Source of the DNA: Ephemerocybe angulata
Taxonomy: Eukaryota > Basidiomycota > Agaricomycetes > Agaricales > Psathyrellaceae
NCBI GenBank assembly: GCA_013368325.1
Contig: JAACJK010000003.1
Location: 124,001 to 188,000 of the forward strand
Length of the DNA: 64,000 nucleotides
Direction of reading: 5' to 3'
In this document: positions 34,850-45,587 of the stretch, piece by piece
Numbering within the stretch: the stretch's first letter is position 1
How the letters are laid out: each line of letters begins with the position of its first letter
Program-made: the position numbers and the translations under genes
Notes under the pieces: model-generated
What the model was told of the DNA's origin: nothing
What the model saw: only the letters and a program-made list of their open reading frames with translations
Database searches by the model: none

Positions 34850-35278
34850 ATGCAGCTCTCCTTCGTTTCCGTCGCTCTTGCCCTTACCCTGGCTGCCTTC
34901 GCCACTGCCCGCTCAGGCCATGCAGATCTCGTACATCGGTAAACTCTCTAATGTTACAGTCATAGTTTCTAAACCTACGCGCGTGTAGTCACTCGAGGCT
35001 CGAGACTACATCGACGAGCTCACTACCCGTGAAGTGCTCACCGAACTCTCCACGCGTGAACTCCTGGACGCGCTCAGCGTCCGCCTGAACAGGCGTGACA
35101 GACTGGTTGAAAAGTGCGTTCACTGCAACAAGAAAGGCGTAAAGGTACATGCTTCCCTACTTATGACGGCCGCCAACTTGTCATTGACTGACTGAACGTG
35201 TCCGCACTGCAGTCCTACGAGCCGTGCGGAAACAGTGGTAAGCTGACACACCTTATGGTGCCGTTGAGCGAGAAATAG
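34850..35278 (+). CDS. Small secreted cysteine-containing protein, copy B
   Basis: Three exons (34850-34930, 34989-35144, 35213-35278), 100 residues. Signal peptide differs from copy A at one residue (MQL for MHL). The nonapeptide block reads DELTTREVL, TELSTRELL, DALSVRLNR, followed by a short RRDRL stretch, KCVHCNKKG and, in exon 3, SYEPCGNSGK ending LSEK. Introns are nearly the same as in copy A. Its upstream region is split by a MITE that separates the distal promoter blocks from the core promoter, and its TATA-equivalent is GATACAAAAG, so expression probably differs from copy A. Confidence 0.8.
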
Positions 35279-35377
35279 AGGGCATCCGGTTTCCTCATAT
35301 AATATCCCTGTGTGTGATGGGAGGGGCTCGTTGGGAGATTGGATGGGCAGGGCCTGTACACAACTTGGTAGTACATA

Positions 35378-35438
35378 GCTATAGCAGTTGGAGTACAATG
35401 AAGGCAATTTCTGAGCCAGGTCAAACGCCCAAGCTGCG
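35378..35438 (+). repeat. Inverted repeat arm, left of Dsk2
   Basis: GCTATAGCAGTTGGAGTACA, then ATGAAGGCA, CTGAGCCAGGTCAAACGCCC and AAGCTGCG. The same blocks occur in reverse complement at 37078-37155, with a small insertion (GAATTTAATACCCAGCTGG). The two arms enclose the Dsk2 gene. Confidence 0.8.
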
Positions 35439-35662
35439 TCCTTGGCTACCAGGCTAAGAGCCTGGGAATTCACAGTCCAGAAGCTTCTGGAAAATACCGC
35501 CAAAGTGAGGTCGTCACCGCCGGTCCGTCCATCATCGGCCTGTCCAGCTGCATTGCTCTCAACTGAAGCTCCTCCACAACCACCATCTACTCTCGACCTT
35601 CAACCAGCAAAGAGCTATCCCCTAGGCCAACTCCAACTCAACGACCCGATACCCATACAACG

Positions 35663-36919
35663 ATGGCTGACGAAGAACCCCAAGCCCCTGAGATCCAGAT
35701 TAACGTCAAAGGTGCGTCGTCGTGCTGTGAATCCCAGAACCAGCAGCTCACAAACCACCCTCACACTACGCATCTTACTCCCACTATACGTATCGTATAC
35801 AGGACCTTCTGAGCTGAAGCTCCAGATCAGCATAAGCCCCTCGAAATCCGTGCTGGAGCTGAAAGAAGCGATCGCCGCGAAATCCGACGTCGAAGCCTCG
35901 CGCCAGCGCCTCATCTACAGCGGGCGCGTGCTCAAGGACGACGACCTGCTCACCGTGTACAAGATACAGTCCGCACACACCATACATATGGTCAAAGGCG
36001 CAGTGCGCTCCGCCGGTGCCTCCACCTCCACCTCCACATCCTCTTCCACTTCGGCTGCACCGGCGCCCCAGGCCCTCCCGACGAACATCGCAGCAGGCCA
36101 ACTGCCCTCGGACCCGCTCACGCAGCTCAACTCGAGCAACCTGTTCGGCCACCCGGGCGTCGCGGGCTTCAACCCGTTCGCGGAGATGGGCCTCAACGCG
36201 AACGACCCGAACATGATGCAGACGATGATGAACAGCCCGGGGTTCCTCGAGCAGATGGGGCAGATGATGCAGAACGACGAGGTGGTGGACCAGATCATCG
36301 CGATGAACCCGCAGCTTGCGGGGATGGGCCCGCAGGTGCGCGAGACGTTTAGGAGTCCGCAGTTTAGGCAGATGATGTGCGTCCTATCTCATATCTAATC
36401 TCCTCGGTATGTAATCTTATCTATCTAACAAACGACAGCTCGAACCCGGAGGCCTTCCGCAACATGATGCAAATGGCGTCCATGTTCAACGGGGGAAACG
36501 GCATGGCCGGCCCAGGGATGTTCGGCGCCCCACCGCCATCCTTCCCCGCACCCGGCGTCCCAGGCCAAGCCCCCTCTACAACCCCCGCCCCCACCTCCCC
36601 CTCAGCAACCGCCCCGAACGCGAACGCGAACCCGATGTTCAACCCCGCGCTGATGCAGCAGTTCCTCGGGGGATTCGGTGGTGCTGGTGCAGGGGCAGCT
36701 AACCCGTGGGCTGCATTTGGGGGAGCAGGAGGAGTGGGAGGGGCGGCGGCGGCTGCCCCGGCGGATACGCGGTCGCCTGAAGAGCGGTTCCAGGTGCAGT
36801 TGGGGCAGTTGCAGGATATGGGCTTTTCGAACGCGCAGCAGAACGTGAGAGCGTTGTTGGCGACGGGGGGCAATGTGCATTCGGCGATTGAGTATATTTT
36901 GGGTGGCGGAGGGGTGTAA
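35663..36919 (+). CDS. DSK2: Ubiquilin / Dsk2 ubiquitin shuttle protein
   Basis: Three exons (35663-35711, 35803-36376, 36439-36919), 367 residues. The start is ATGGCTGACGAAG, directly before the first UBL strand. Residues about 8-85 are a ubiquitin-like domain (IQINVKGPSELK, SVLELKEAIAAKSDV, RQRLIYSGRVLKDDDLLTVY, HTIHMVKG). The middle holds STI1-type helices (NPFAEMG, MMNSPGFLEQMGQMM, MISNPEAFRNMMQMASMF) in a Pro/Gly/Ala-rich background. The C-terminus is a UBA domain (FQVQLGQLQDMGFSNAQQNV...NVHSAIEYIL). It carries ubiquitinated proteins to the proteasome. The gene is intact and housekeeping-like although it sits inside the secreted-protein cluster, between inverted copies of the cluster's 3' flank. 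Confidence 0.93.
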
Positions 36920-37077
36920 TTTGGAAAACTTGGGAAGTTGAAGTTGTATAGTATACTGAATATCGAATGATGAGGAGCTGATGCGCGGCCGACTGAAAGT
37001 AGGGTTCTAGGGTGTTCCAGGAGGATGGTACCTATTGAGTGGTGTGGTCCGTGTAAGGAAGATGGTTCAACCTTGAG

Positions 37078-37400
37078 CGCAACTTGGGCGTTTGACCTGG
37101 CTCAGCCAGCTGGGTATTAAATTCTGCCTTCATTGTACTCCAACTGCTATAGCTCCCACCAACACGTCGTGCGCAGGCCCTGAGTCTGGTTTGCGAGACT
37201 AGGATTCATCTGAGGGGAAAGGCTAAAATTTAAGGTACGAGTCCCATTTTGTGAGCTCCGCCAGCGACGAGGTGCCACCGTCCCGCCGTGACAGAAAAAC
37301 GCGTTGTGTACAGGCCCTGCCCATCCAATGCCCCAAGTTCCAACCAGCCCCTCCCATCACGGGAAGGGATATTATTACATCTGAGGAAATAGGATGCCCT
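37078..37400 (-). repeat. Inverted 3' flank of copy C, includes right arm beside Dsk2
   Basis: On the minus strand this matches the 3' flanks of copies A and B: CTCCCATC/GGGAGGGG and GGGCAGGGCCTGTACACAACGCG blocks near 37300-37360 and the CTATAGCAGTTGGAGTACAA block at 37078-37155. No gene lies in this stretch. Confidence 0.65.
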
Positions 37401-37609
37401 CAAGATCTGACTAATCATAAGACAGGGCATCTTCGAGTGCATTTTCTCCCAGATGTATGGGCATCGCGTGTTCTGCAATGCGGGCACAAAAAGTCAGTCA
37501 ATAACTTGGCGGCCGTCATAAGTAGAGAAGCATTTGTACCGGGACAGAACCGTTGCATCACCTCCCAAACGCGACTTCATGCTCAGCCAGCGTCTGTGGG
37601 CTTGTCATT

Positions 37610-38111
37610 TCAGTTTCCGAATACGCTATTGGGCCCATATATATCCGGGGCCCCCTGCGGCGTTATCAGGACACAGGCATTGGAATCTTTGCCCTTTTTC
37701 TTCCAGTACTCCCCCGATTTACCGGAATAGCAGGGGTCCCTCTGCAATGCGTGCCCCAACAGCCAGTCAATAACGGCGGCCGTCATAAGTTTAAAGTAGG
37801 GAAGCATACGTACCGGCTCATACATTCGGACCTTGCAGAACATGCACTGTTTAAGTACCCGGCTGCGCTGGCTCAGGCGGTCGCTGAGCTCGTTCATGAG
37901 CTCACGCGTGGAGAGGTCGTTGAGCGTTTCGCGGGTGGTGAGCTCGTCGATGTAGTCGCGAGCCTCGAGTGACTACGCGCGCGTAGGATTAGAAACTATC
38001 ATTGTAATAATGGAGAGATCGCCGACGTACGAGATCTGCGTGGCCTGAGCGGGCCGTGGTGAAGGCAGCCAGGGTAAGGGCAAGAGCGACGGAGAGGAAG
38101 GGGATGTGCAT
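37610..38111 (-). CDS. Small secreted cysteine-containing protein, copy C
   Basis: Three exons (38111-38031, 37972-37814, 37741-37610), 123 residues, the longest of the family. Signal peptide MHIPFLSVALALTLAAFTTA; repeat units DELTTRETL, NDLSTRELM, NELSDRLSQ; the basic site is reduced to QRSR; then QCMFCKVRMYEP. Exon 3 keeps the third cysteine (RDPCYSGKSGEY) but continues into a longer Lys-rich tail with a fourth cysteine (KDSNACVLITPQG) and ends GPNSVFGN. On the opposite strand from A and B and next to their inverted flank. Confidence 0.75.
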
Positions 38112-38602
38112 TGTGAGGTCGGAAGGTGGATGGATGTACTCTAGTCGATGGAGTGAAAGCGGGGTGCTGAGTGTCTACATGTGAGCGACTTTCATATGTA
38201 GCTCCAGCTTCGCGCTCACTCAATTGCACCCCTGCATCAAGAATCCTCTTGCTATTTGTTGGCCCGATACGCGAGCACCTGCAACGCGTCGGATCGTATT
38301 GTCAACGCCGTCATACCTACCTACCTACCTACATAGCTCCGAGTCAGATCAAGTTGATACACCTATATTAACTTTTTTTTTACAAGAAACCTCGGTATCG
38401 TTGGAGAACCGCCTACTATGGTGAATTAACCAAGTGGCAAAACCGAACTTGGGGCAAAACCCGAACCGAAGGCAAAATCGACCCAAAACCGCCCCACAAA
38501 CCGAGGCGGTCAGAGTCAAGGTCGGTTTTGGGTCGGTTTTAATGGAATTTGCCGCAAAACCGCGACCCAGAACCGGCCCCGGTTTCTGAGGTCTGACCCC
38601 CA
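38112..38602. other. Promoter of copy C and a CCAAAACC-rich patch
   Basis: 38112-38240 holds leader and promoter blocks shared with copy D (ACTCCATCGACTAGAGTACA on the minus strand). About 38430-38600 is built of inverted CCGAACC/CCCAAAACCG and CGGTTTTGGG motifs and looks like part of a small palindromic element, but ends could not be defined. A (CCTA)n stretch is at 38318-38332. Confidence 0.45.
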
Positions 38603-39033
38603 CTACGACCACATCCCCATTGACATCTTGCATGTCAGCCTAAAGCCACTCTTCCGCTTGATTGGGCATGGATATAGCTGCAATGCGTGCCCCAACAGTC
38701 AGTCAATAAGTCAATAAGTTGGCCGCCGTCATAAGCTAGGGAGGCATTTGTTACCTGGACCTCACTCTTGCACCACTTGCACTTTGCCCGGGGCCCGCGG
38801 GCGCTGAGCTCATCCAGGAGTTCACGCGTGGAGACTTCGGCGAGCACTTCACGGGTGGTGAGCTCGTCGATGTAGTCTCGAGCCTCGAGCGACTATACAC
38901 GCGTAAGTTCACGAACTATGTGGCTGTAACATCGAAGAAATCGACGACATACTAGATCTGCGTGGCTCGAGTGGGCAGTGGCGAAGGCAGCCAGGGTCAG
39001 GGCAAGAGCGACGGAGAGGAAAGGGATGTGCAT
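38603..39033 (-). CDS. Small secreted cysteine-containing protein, copy D
   Basis: Three exons (39033-38953, 38892-38755, 38677-38603), 97 residues. Signal peptide as in copy C. Repeats DELTTREVL, AEVSTRELL and a shortened third unit DELSARGPR, after which AKCKWCKSE follows at once, so the spacer seen in other copies is deleted. Exon 3 reads LYPCPIKRKSG with a later extra cysteine and ends GMWS. The frame and splice sites are intact. A TA-flanked MITE sits in its upstream region. Confidence 0.72.
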
Positions 39034-39250
39034 TGTGAGGAATCGGAAGGTGGATGGATGTACTCTAGTCGATGGAGTGAAAGCGGGGTGCTGAGTGTTG
39101 AGCGTTGATGAGCGGTTTTCATATGTAGCTTCGCTTAATTGCACCCCTACATCAAGAATCCTGTAGCTATCGCTTCGGATGGTACGGATCGTATTTCCAA
39201 CGTGCTTTGGCGGCGCTCGTAGCTGACAGATCAAGCCAAAAGTTGAAATA

Positions 39251-39598
39251 CTGTACCATTTCGATCACTTAGACAGGGGGTCTGACTGCTGACGTTTTGG
39301 AATTTAGACAAGGGGGGCCCTGACCGCTGACTTCGTCAAATTTAGACAAACACAAAAAGGATTCTAAGGGAAATGTGAGTGGGTTTTACGACTTGATTGT
39401 ATGACTAGCTTGTCTTTGCTCTGTATTCACCCCATCCCCTCTGGAAGGTGCTCGAGCAAAAATTTAAAGAAAATAGGTAAAAAATCATATATTTTCAGAT
39501 TTAGACAGTATGGCTGCTGACTGCTGACACGACCGGAATTTGGACTAGACAAGGGGGGTGCTGACTGCTGACATGTCTAAGTGATCGAAATGGTACAG
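39251..39598. mobile_element. 348-bp TA-flanked MITE in the promoter of copy D
   Basis: Ends are perfect 25-bp inverted repeats starting CTGTACCATTTCGATCACTT and flanked by TA on both sides (39249-39250, 39599-39600). The paralogous promoter of copy A shows the uninterrupted site; its minus strand reads GTTGAAATACCCTG, exactly the sequence split here. TA duplication fits Tc1/mariner-type elements. The interior has repeated CTGACTGCTGAC and TTTAGACAAGGGGG motifs and no ORF. Confidence 0.85.
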
Positions 39599-39600
39599 TA

Positions 39601-40564
39601 CCCTGTGTACAGCTGTGTACCCTGTGGTCTGTTGCTACAAGCGGCTACACCTGACCCATCCATGTTTCAGATCTGTGGGACCGGAACTGGCGGCAAAGCC
39701 AACGAAGTGGGATTGTCAATGATCCGAGATTCATCTGAGGGGGGCTGGCTAAAGGGTACCACGAATCCACGATTGACGAGTCCCACTGCTTTTGAGCTCC
39801 GCCAGCGTCGGGAACGGGGTGCCGCCGCGACAAATTGATGGGCTTAGACCAGGATGGCGGTGCCACAACGCAAGAGGGTACTTAGGCAGATGGAACTGCA
39901 CTTGATCTATCACCCTCAAAGGCCCCGCATCTCTGGCTTATTATTAACACTTCTCCTAGCTTTTTAACGCACTATATTTGATCATTTTTTCTACTAATCG
40001 ACCCTATAGATTATCGATTATCCTTAATAAAATACTTAACAAGATATGCCTAGTATGTCTTCTGAGCCCCATTGAGGCCTGCCTCATCATCAATCTGTGC
40101 TCCTACTAGAACATCCTTTGGATTTAACTATAATGTATAGTTCTTGTTGAGGAGCATCTTGGCTATCCCCTCTACCTACCCAACCAGTTTTACACACCCC
40201 TGGAGTCATATATGTCATGCTATGTGCGATCCAATCCAGCCGGCTCCCAAGAGCCAAGTTGAATTGGTGCTTTGATCGTCGGGATACTCAATTAGGCATT
40301 GACAGTGCGGCACACGAGACCTTCTCGCACTGTGGCACAGGGTACTGTACAGTGCTGCTTTTTAGAGCTTGAAGCACAATGGCATTTGCTGTTTGATTGA
40401 CGTCGGTGTTGAGGTTTCCCACGAACGTCGGCAAGCAGCAAGATTAACCGCCCATATTTGAGCTGCCTCAAGTCCTAATAAACTCTGACATACAGTGAGC
40501 AAGCTATATAAACTAAGTACACCCTTGTTCCTTAATAGCGACCCCAATGACCCTCCCTTCGATT
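39601..40564. other. Distal promoter of copy D, then AT-rich intergenic
   Basis: 39601-39660 continues the duplicated promoter on the minus strand (GGTGTAGCCGCTTG). About 39930-40550 is AT-rich, with no gene and no defined repeat. Confidence 0.45.
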
Positions 40565-41030
40565 TTAGAGGATAACGGCCATATGCTGTCCCTTTGGCCC
40601 GGGGCTCTTGCCACAGTTGCCCTAATACATGTACCCAGCGCGAGTCAGTCTAAGTAGGTCTGAAGGTATGAGAGAAATAGTGATTATGGAATGTGCGTAC
40701 CGAGATCCCGCCGTCAACCCATTCTTTCAAGCACCAGGCGCATCTGATCTTCTTCTTGCGGCCAGCACGCCTCTCGAGGCGGTCGCTGAGTTCGTCGATG
40801 AGTTCACGTGTGGTGAGCTCGGAGAGGATCTCGCGGGTGGCGAGCTCGTCGACGTAGTCACGGGTCTCATAGGACTGTGTGGTAGAGCATATGAATTAAA
40901 ACCAGATCATGGTAAGCGAGTGGGGTATGGCCCGAGGACGTACAAGGCCGGAATCATATCCGCGGGCTGCGGTGAGGGAGGCAAGAGAGAGCGCAATGGG
41001 AAAGGCAGTGGCGAAGAAGGAGAGACGCAT
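40565..41030 (-). CDS. Small secreted cysteine-containing protein, copy E (second subfamily)
   Basis: Three exons (41030-40944, 40874-40701, 40621-40565), 105 residues. Signal peptide MRLSFFATAFPIALSLASLT; then SYETRDYVDELATREIL, SELTTRELI, DELSDRLER, an RR site, basic spacer AGRKKK, RCAWCLKEW. Exon 3 reads GNCGKSPGPKGQH. The acceptor (TGTATTAG) was chosen because it gives the same exon-3 pattern in copy F; using an earlier AG, or retaining the intron, would end the protein differently (retained reading ends HTFRPT). E, F and G form a subfamily distinct from A-D. Confidence 0.76.
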
Positions 41031-41590
41031 TCTGGTATGTAGGAGGCTTGTAGTGGGGTTGGAGAAGGACTGTTGGTGGGTAGTTGTGTGGATGCTGGAG
41101 CGGTTGAGGGATTGGTGTTTGGATGCTGGGCCTCTAGAATATTACTGTCCTTTATACGTTGGCAGGACTATACGGTAGCTATTGAATAACGCTTTGGGGC
41201 CGTTGGACCCCTCATTGACTCTCAGAAGGTGTTTCAGAGTCTTGGCTGCTGAGCAAAAATTACCGCGCCAGTTTAGGCCGCCAGTGTACTACGGGGTGGC
41301 GATATTTGCGAGAAATAAATACTATCTCAAATGAACGTAATGAATGTCGTTACAGCGCTTTTTTGTAATGGCCGATACTATAATTGACCATAGGTTCGGT
41401 GATATCGTCGGTTCGGTGACCGAGCCGCCAACGAATCTCATTTTCTCTATTTCCCGGTCGTTTTTTCCGAAACAAATTGCAGAATCGTTCTTCGGAGGGA
41501 GCGCATTCCGAGCACGTACATCAGGAAAATGCTCCAAATGGAAATCTCGGGAAGACCCTCCCCACGGGGGAGGTATCTCTTGCGACGAGA
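41031..41590. other. Promoter of copy E and spacer to copy F
   Basis: 41160-41330 (minus-strand promoter) matches the upstream region of copy F at 42165-42350: GCTATTGAATAACGCTTTGG, a TTTCAGA block and ATCTCAAATGAACGTAA. About 41395-41480 has GGTTCGGTGA palindromic motifs and no gene. Confidence 0.5.
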
Positions 41591-42073
41591 CTAGGCGGCC
41601 TGGGCCAGATGCTGTCCCTTTACCAGTGGGTTCTTGCCACACTCGCCCTAATACATGTACCCAGCCGCGAGTCAGTCTAATTCGGTCTGAAGGTATGAGA
41701 GAAATAGTGATTATGGAATGTGCGTACCGAGGGCTCGCCGTCAACCCATACTTTCAAGCACCAGGCGCATCTGAACCTCTTCTTGGGGCCAGCACGCCTC
41801 TCGAGGCGGTCGCTGAGTTCGTCGATGAGTTCACGTGTGGTGAGCTCGGAGAGGGTCTCGCGGGTGGCGAGCTCGTCGACGTAGTCACGGGCTTCATAAG
41901 ACTGTATGGTGGATAGAGCACTTGAATTAGTACTGATCATAGTATATACTAATAGGCGAGTGGGGATGTGACGGGGACGGACGTACAAGGCCGGAACCAT
42001 ATCCGCGGGCTGCGGTGAGGGAGGCGAGCGAGAGTGCGACGGGGAGAATAGTGGCGAAGAAGGAGAGACGCAT
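41591..42073 (-). CDS. Small secreted cysteine-containing protein, copy F
   Basis: Three exons (42073-41987, 41901-41728, 41647-41591), 105 residues. A recent tandem duplicate of copy E about 1 kb away, same strand. Differences: MRLSFFATILPVALSLASLT, repeat units DELATRETL, SELTTRELI, DELSDRLER, then RRAGPKKRFRCAWCLKVW and exon 3 GECGKNPLVKGQH. Intron 2 keeps in-frame codons ending HTFRPN before a stop, so intron retention would give a tail without the third cysteine. Confidence 0.76.
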
Positions 42074-43129
42074 TTTAGCTTGAGGTTTAGGCTGGGGTTG
42101 GACAACGAATGTGGGTGGATGGTTGTGTGGATGCTAGAAATTTATTCCTCTTTTATATGGTGGCTGGATTGTCCGGTTGCTATTGAATAACGCTTTGGGA
42201 CTATTAGGCGCTCCCTCTGCCCTCAGATTGCGTTTCAGAAAGATAGCTGCTGACCAAATTATGCTGCGCCTGGGAGGGCGCTAGTGCACTGTGGGGTTGC
42301 AATATCTGCGAGGATTGCAGAGTATCTCAGATGAACGTAACCAGCGTTGTTACTTCCGGTATGGCTCATACCATGTCTATCTCTTTTTAGTAACATCAGT
42401 CAACTAGTCAACTGTAAAGGGTGTTTTGACACATACTTGTGTTGTCTTCGTATACTTCGGGGTTGGAATATGTGCGAGAATTAAGTAGTAGTATCTCGGA
42501 TAAACACACGCGCTTGTGTTGCTTCGCGAGCAGGATCAGATGATCACTATACCGTCGCCATTATTGTCACCCCGCTTCACCAGTGCAGACTGTACCCCAG
42601 AAACGGCCTTGCGTCTATCATAAGCCAAAGGTCTATGTAACATGGTACTGAGACCCTGTAAAATTTACCAGGTGCGTCGAACTTATCCCTATTAAGATGA
42701 CCTACCTCAGTCGGTTGGCATACGCCCCAACCGAACGGAGTTTATCCCATCTCTCCGGAGTCTGTGTTGTGAGACTCGGAGGCATGAGAAGCACAGGCGT
42801 TTTTTGGCCGCTATGTACACTTATCATCTATGATTGTTAGACGTTGCAAAGATGCATATGCGTAAAGAAGGAATGCTCTGCACACGCACAACGCATCGCG
42901 AGAATCAAAGCACCGACGATCCTTTCAAATAACCCGTTGCACCAAGTGTAGTAGCGAGACTCGCACGTCTATCCATCCTTCGATCTATCTATCCTCTATC
43001 ACGGTAAGCTATCACAACGTCTAACAATCGCAAAAACAAGAACAAAAACAAAAACAAAAACGCAAGCAAGATGGTAATATAAACACCCAACGAACGAACA
43101 AACGAACAAACGAAAAGACCCCTACCCCC
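42074..43129. other. Promoter of copy F and intergenic
   Basis: Up to about 42350 is the duplicated promoter. The rest is unique; 43021-43120 is A-rich simple sequence built on AAAAAC and AACGAAC. No gene seen. Confidence 0.45.
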
Positions 43130-45293
43130 TCACGTCCCCCTCCCAACCACCCTCTCCAACCCCAAACTCAACCCCAACCCCAACTTCGGCCCCTCCCCCA
43201 CCGAACCCTCACCCAACAGCGCCCTCGTCGAGCTCGCCTTACTCCCACCCCCACTCCCCTTAGTCATCCCACTCTCACTTCTTCTTCCAATCAGCGGTAG
43301 CGCACCCGCCTCCCCATCCCCATCCCCAATCACAATCCCCAACCCCTCTCCCCCCTCTCCCCGTTCCTTCCCATCATCTCCTTCTCTCCCGTGTTGCCTC
43401 CTCCACTCCCACTTCCCCCTACCGCTCCCCCACCCGACCCATCCGCGCCTCCCCACCCCGGGCCCGCGCCCGAGGAGGAGCGCGACCTGCAGCGCCATGA
43501 GCGCAAGGCAGAACGCGGCGTTCGCGTGGAAGCCGTAGTTGACGAAGATGTGCGTGCCGACGGATGTGCCTGTGACCTGCCCGAGGAAGATGCCGAGGAT
43601 GAGGACGGCGTTGAGGCGTGCGCGGGCGGGGGTTGATATACTGAGGGGAGGTTCAGTATAGTGTTATTCGGACGAGTATGGATATGGATATGGGCGTGGG
43701 TGTGGGTATGGATAGCCGCGTCCCCGATCGCTGTAGGGGAGGGGAGGAGAACGCACCTGAACGCCGCCGTCGTCAGCGACACCTGCAACATCTGCCTGAA
43801 CACGTCCAGCCCGAACGCAGCAAGCACAACCGCCGCAACACTCCGGTCCCCCGCCGCAGTCTGTATAACCTACACGCGCAAGAACCACGGTCAGGTTAGT
43901 TTCCGTGTCTTCCATGCAACGAGGGCGAGGAGAAGGAAGCTAGCTGCGTACCTGAAAGACGATAGACCCGGCGACAGCGACGAGCGAGGCGTACCAGGGT
44001 ACGAGCTTGTCGATTATGTATCCCACCAAGGGTCCAAACGACACGCCCGCCATGCCCACAAGGCCGAATAGCCCAATGACAAGCCTATGGTAATAGGGTA
44101 ATAGGGTAATAGGGTGCTTAGCCAGCTATCCACATTTCCCCCCGGAGCAAGACAGCAGAGGGAGAGAGACGCAGAAGGAAAAGGAGGTTCACGCACGTAG
44201 AATAGTTGTACGGATCCCCGCCGAGAAGGAAGGTTAATGTCACCCAAAAATTCCCAAAGGCGGCTGCGCTGGCGAGGTTGACGAGCGTACACTGTACGAG
44301 CACCGGCTCCGTCACCGCATACCTTGCCATACTGCCCAGGATCTTCCCATACGTCAGCCTCTCCTCGCCCGTGCCCGTGTTTTTACTCGGGTAATCGGGG
44401 AGCAGGAAGTACGCGCCGACGAGGACGAGACTTTGGACGCCGATGGCGAAGTAGTATACGACGCGCCACGACGCGAATTCCGCTATAATGCCACTGAACA
44501 CGCGCGCGATGAGGATGCCGAACAACAACCCCGAAAGAACGATGCTGATGGCGCCCGCCCTGCGCTCGGGCGGTGCAAGGTCCGCCGCGAGCGGTATGAG
44601 GATCTGCGGCGTTACCGTGCTGATGCCCACGAAATAGCACAGGACTTGGAATAAGCGCAGGTTGGAGGTGAGGGCGAGGGGGATGGTGAGGGAGGTGCTG
44701 AGGGTGACGGTGAGGAGGACGAGCGGGCGGCGCGGGAGAAGGTCGCCGAGGGGCGAGATGAGGAGGAGGCCCGTGGCGTAGCCTGCCTGCACGAGCGAGG
44801 GGATGGAGGAGACGGAGCTGTAGCTTGTGTTGAAGGAGTGGGAGAGTTGGATTAGGAGGGGTTGGTTGTAGTAGAGGTTTGAGACGACTGTATTAAATAT
44901 TAGATGTGGGAGGAGGAGAGAGGGAGGGAGAGACGCACTGAATGTACTCGCGAACCCGAAGGCGATGTTCAGCCCGAGGCCGAAGTGGAAGGGCCGCGCG
45001 GGGTCGTAGCGCAGATGAGGTGGGATCGGCAGGAAGCCAAAGTCGCGTGTCTTCTGCACGAACGCCGCGGTGTCCCCACCTCCACCACCCTCCTCCCCCT
45101 CCAAATCTTCCTTGACCCCTGTCTCCGTCGCTAGCCCCACCGCCGCTATCGCTACCCCTGCTTCTACCTCTGCCTCTTCCCCTGCTTCTACTCCTGCCTC
45201 TACTTGGGTGGCTTGGGTGGAGAGCGTGGCCAGGGGTATAGGCGCGACGGCCGTCTTCTCCGTCGGCGGCTCGCTAGGTGGGCTCGAGTCCAT
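43130..45293 (-). CDS. MFS transporter, copy 2
   Basis: Five exons (45293-44939, 44887-44197, 44084-43952, 43869-43757, 43640-43130), 600 residues. The N-terminus is long, with an Ala/Glu/Val low-complexity stretch, then FGFLPIPPHLRYDPARP and twelve membrane segments as in copy 1 (GYATGLLLISPLGDLLPRRP, PPERRAGAISIVLSG, GLFGLVGMAGVSFGP, FGLDVFRQMLQVSL). The C-terminus is an unusual Gly/Arg/Glu-rich tail of about 110 residues. A second in-frame ATG ten codons upstream (45323) is possible; 45293 was preferred because a TATA-like GTATATAGAG lies at 45370-45361. The 44196-44085 intron contains a (TAATAGGG)n microsatellite. Divergent from ETF-beta with fewer than 300 bp between starts. Substrate unknown. 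Confidence 0.84.
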
Positions 45294-45323
45294 CGGAATC
45301 GCGTCAAGGAAAGAAGGAAGCAA

Positions 45324-45587
45324 AAGGTGGCTGGCGTGCTCTGTCTGCCTCCCATCTTTACTCTATATACATACGTCCGTCCATCCGTCTATTAGGGCTG
45401 CTCATCTCAGGCTGGGCTGTAAGATGACGAAGATCGCTTGTGTGCGGAAGACGAGCCGTCGGCCTCTTGGACTGGGGGGCGTGCGATGATTCGCGCGGCG
45501 ACCACGTGAAATCACCGGGCGGGTCTTCGGCTCGTCTTCCGTGCTCTCCCTCCACCACCTCCACTACACTACACGGCTGGAATAGAT
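45324..45587. promoter_or_regulatory. Shared promoter between MFS copy 2 and ETF-beta
   Basis: About 264 bp separate the divergent starts. A TATA-like CTCTATATAC at 45361-45370 suits the transporter. A perfect E-box CACGTG is at 45503-45508, closer to ETF-beta. Regulation by a bHLH factor is only a suggestion from this motif. Confidence 0.5.

Noticed and set aside
36421..36873. 150-codon minus-strand frame inside Dsk2
   Set aside because: Ala/Pro-rich antisense of the Dsk2 Gly/Ala region.
38430..38600. Possible complete MITE made of CCAAAACC motifs
   Set aside because: Internal palindromes are clear but no matching outer ends or target duplication were found.
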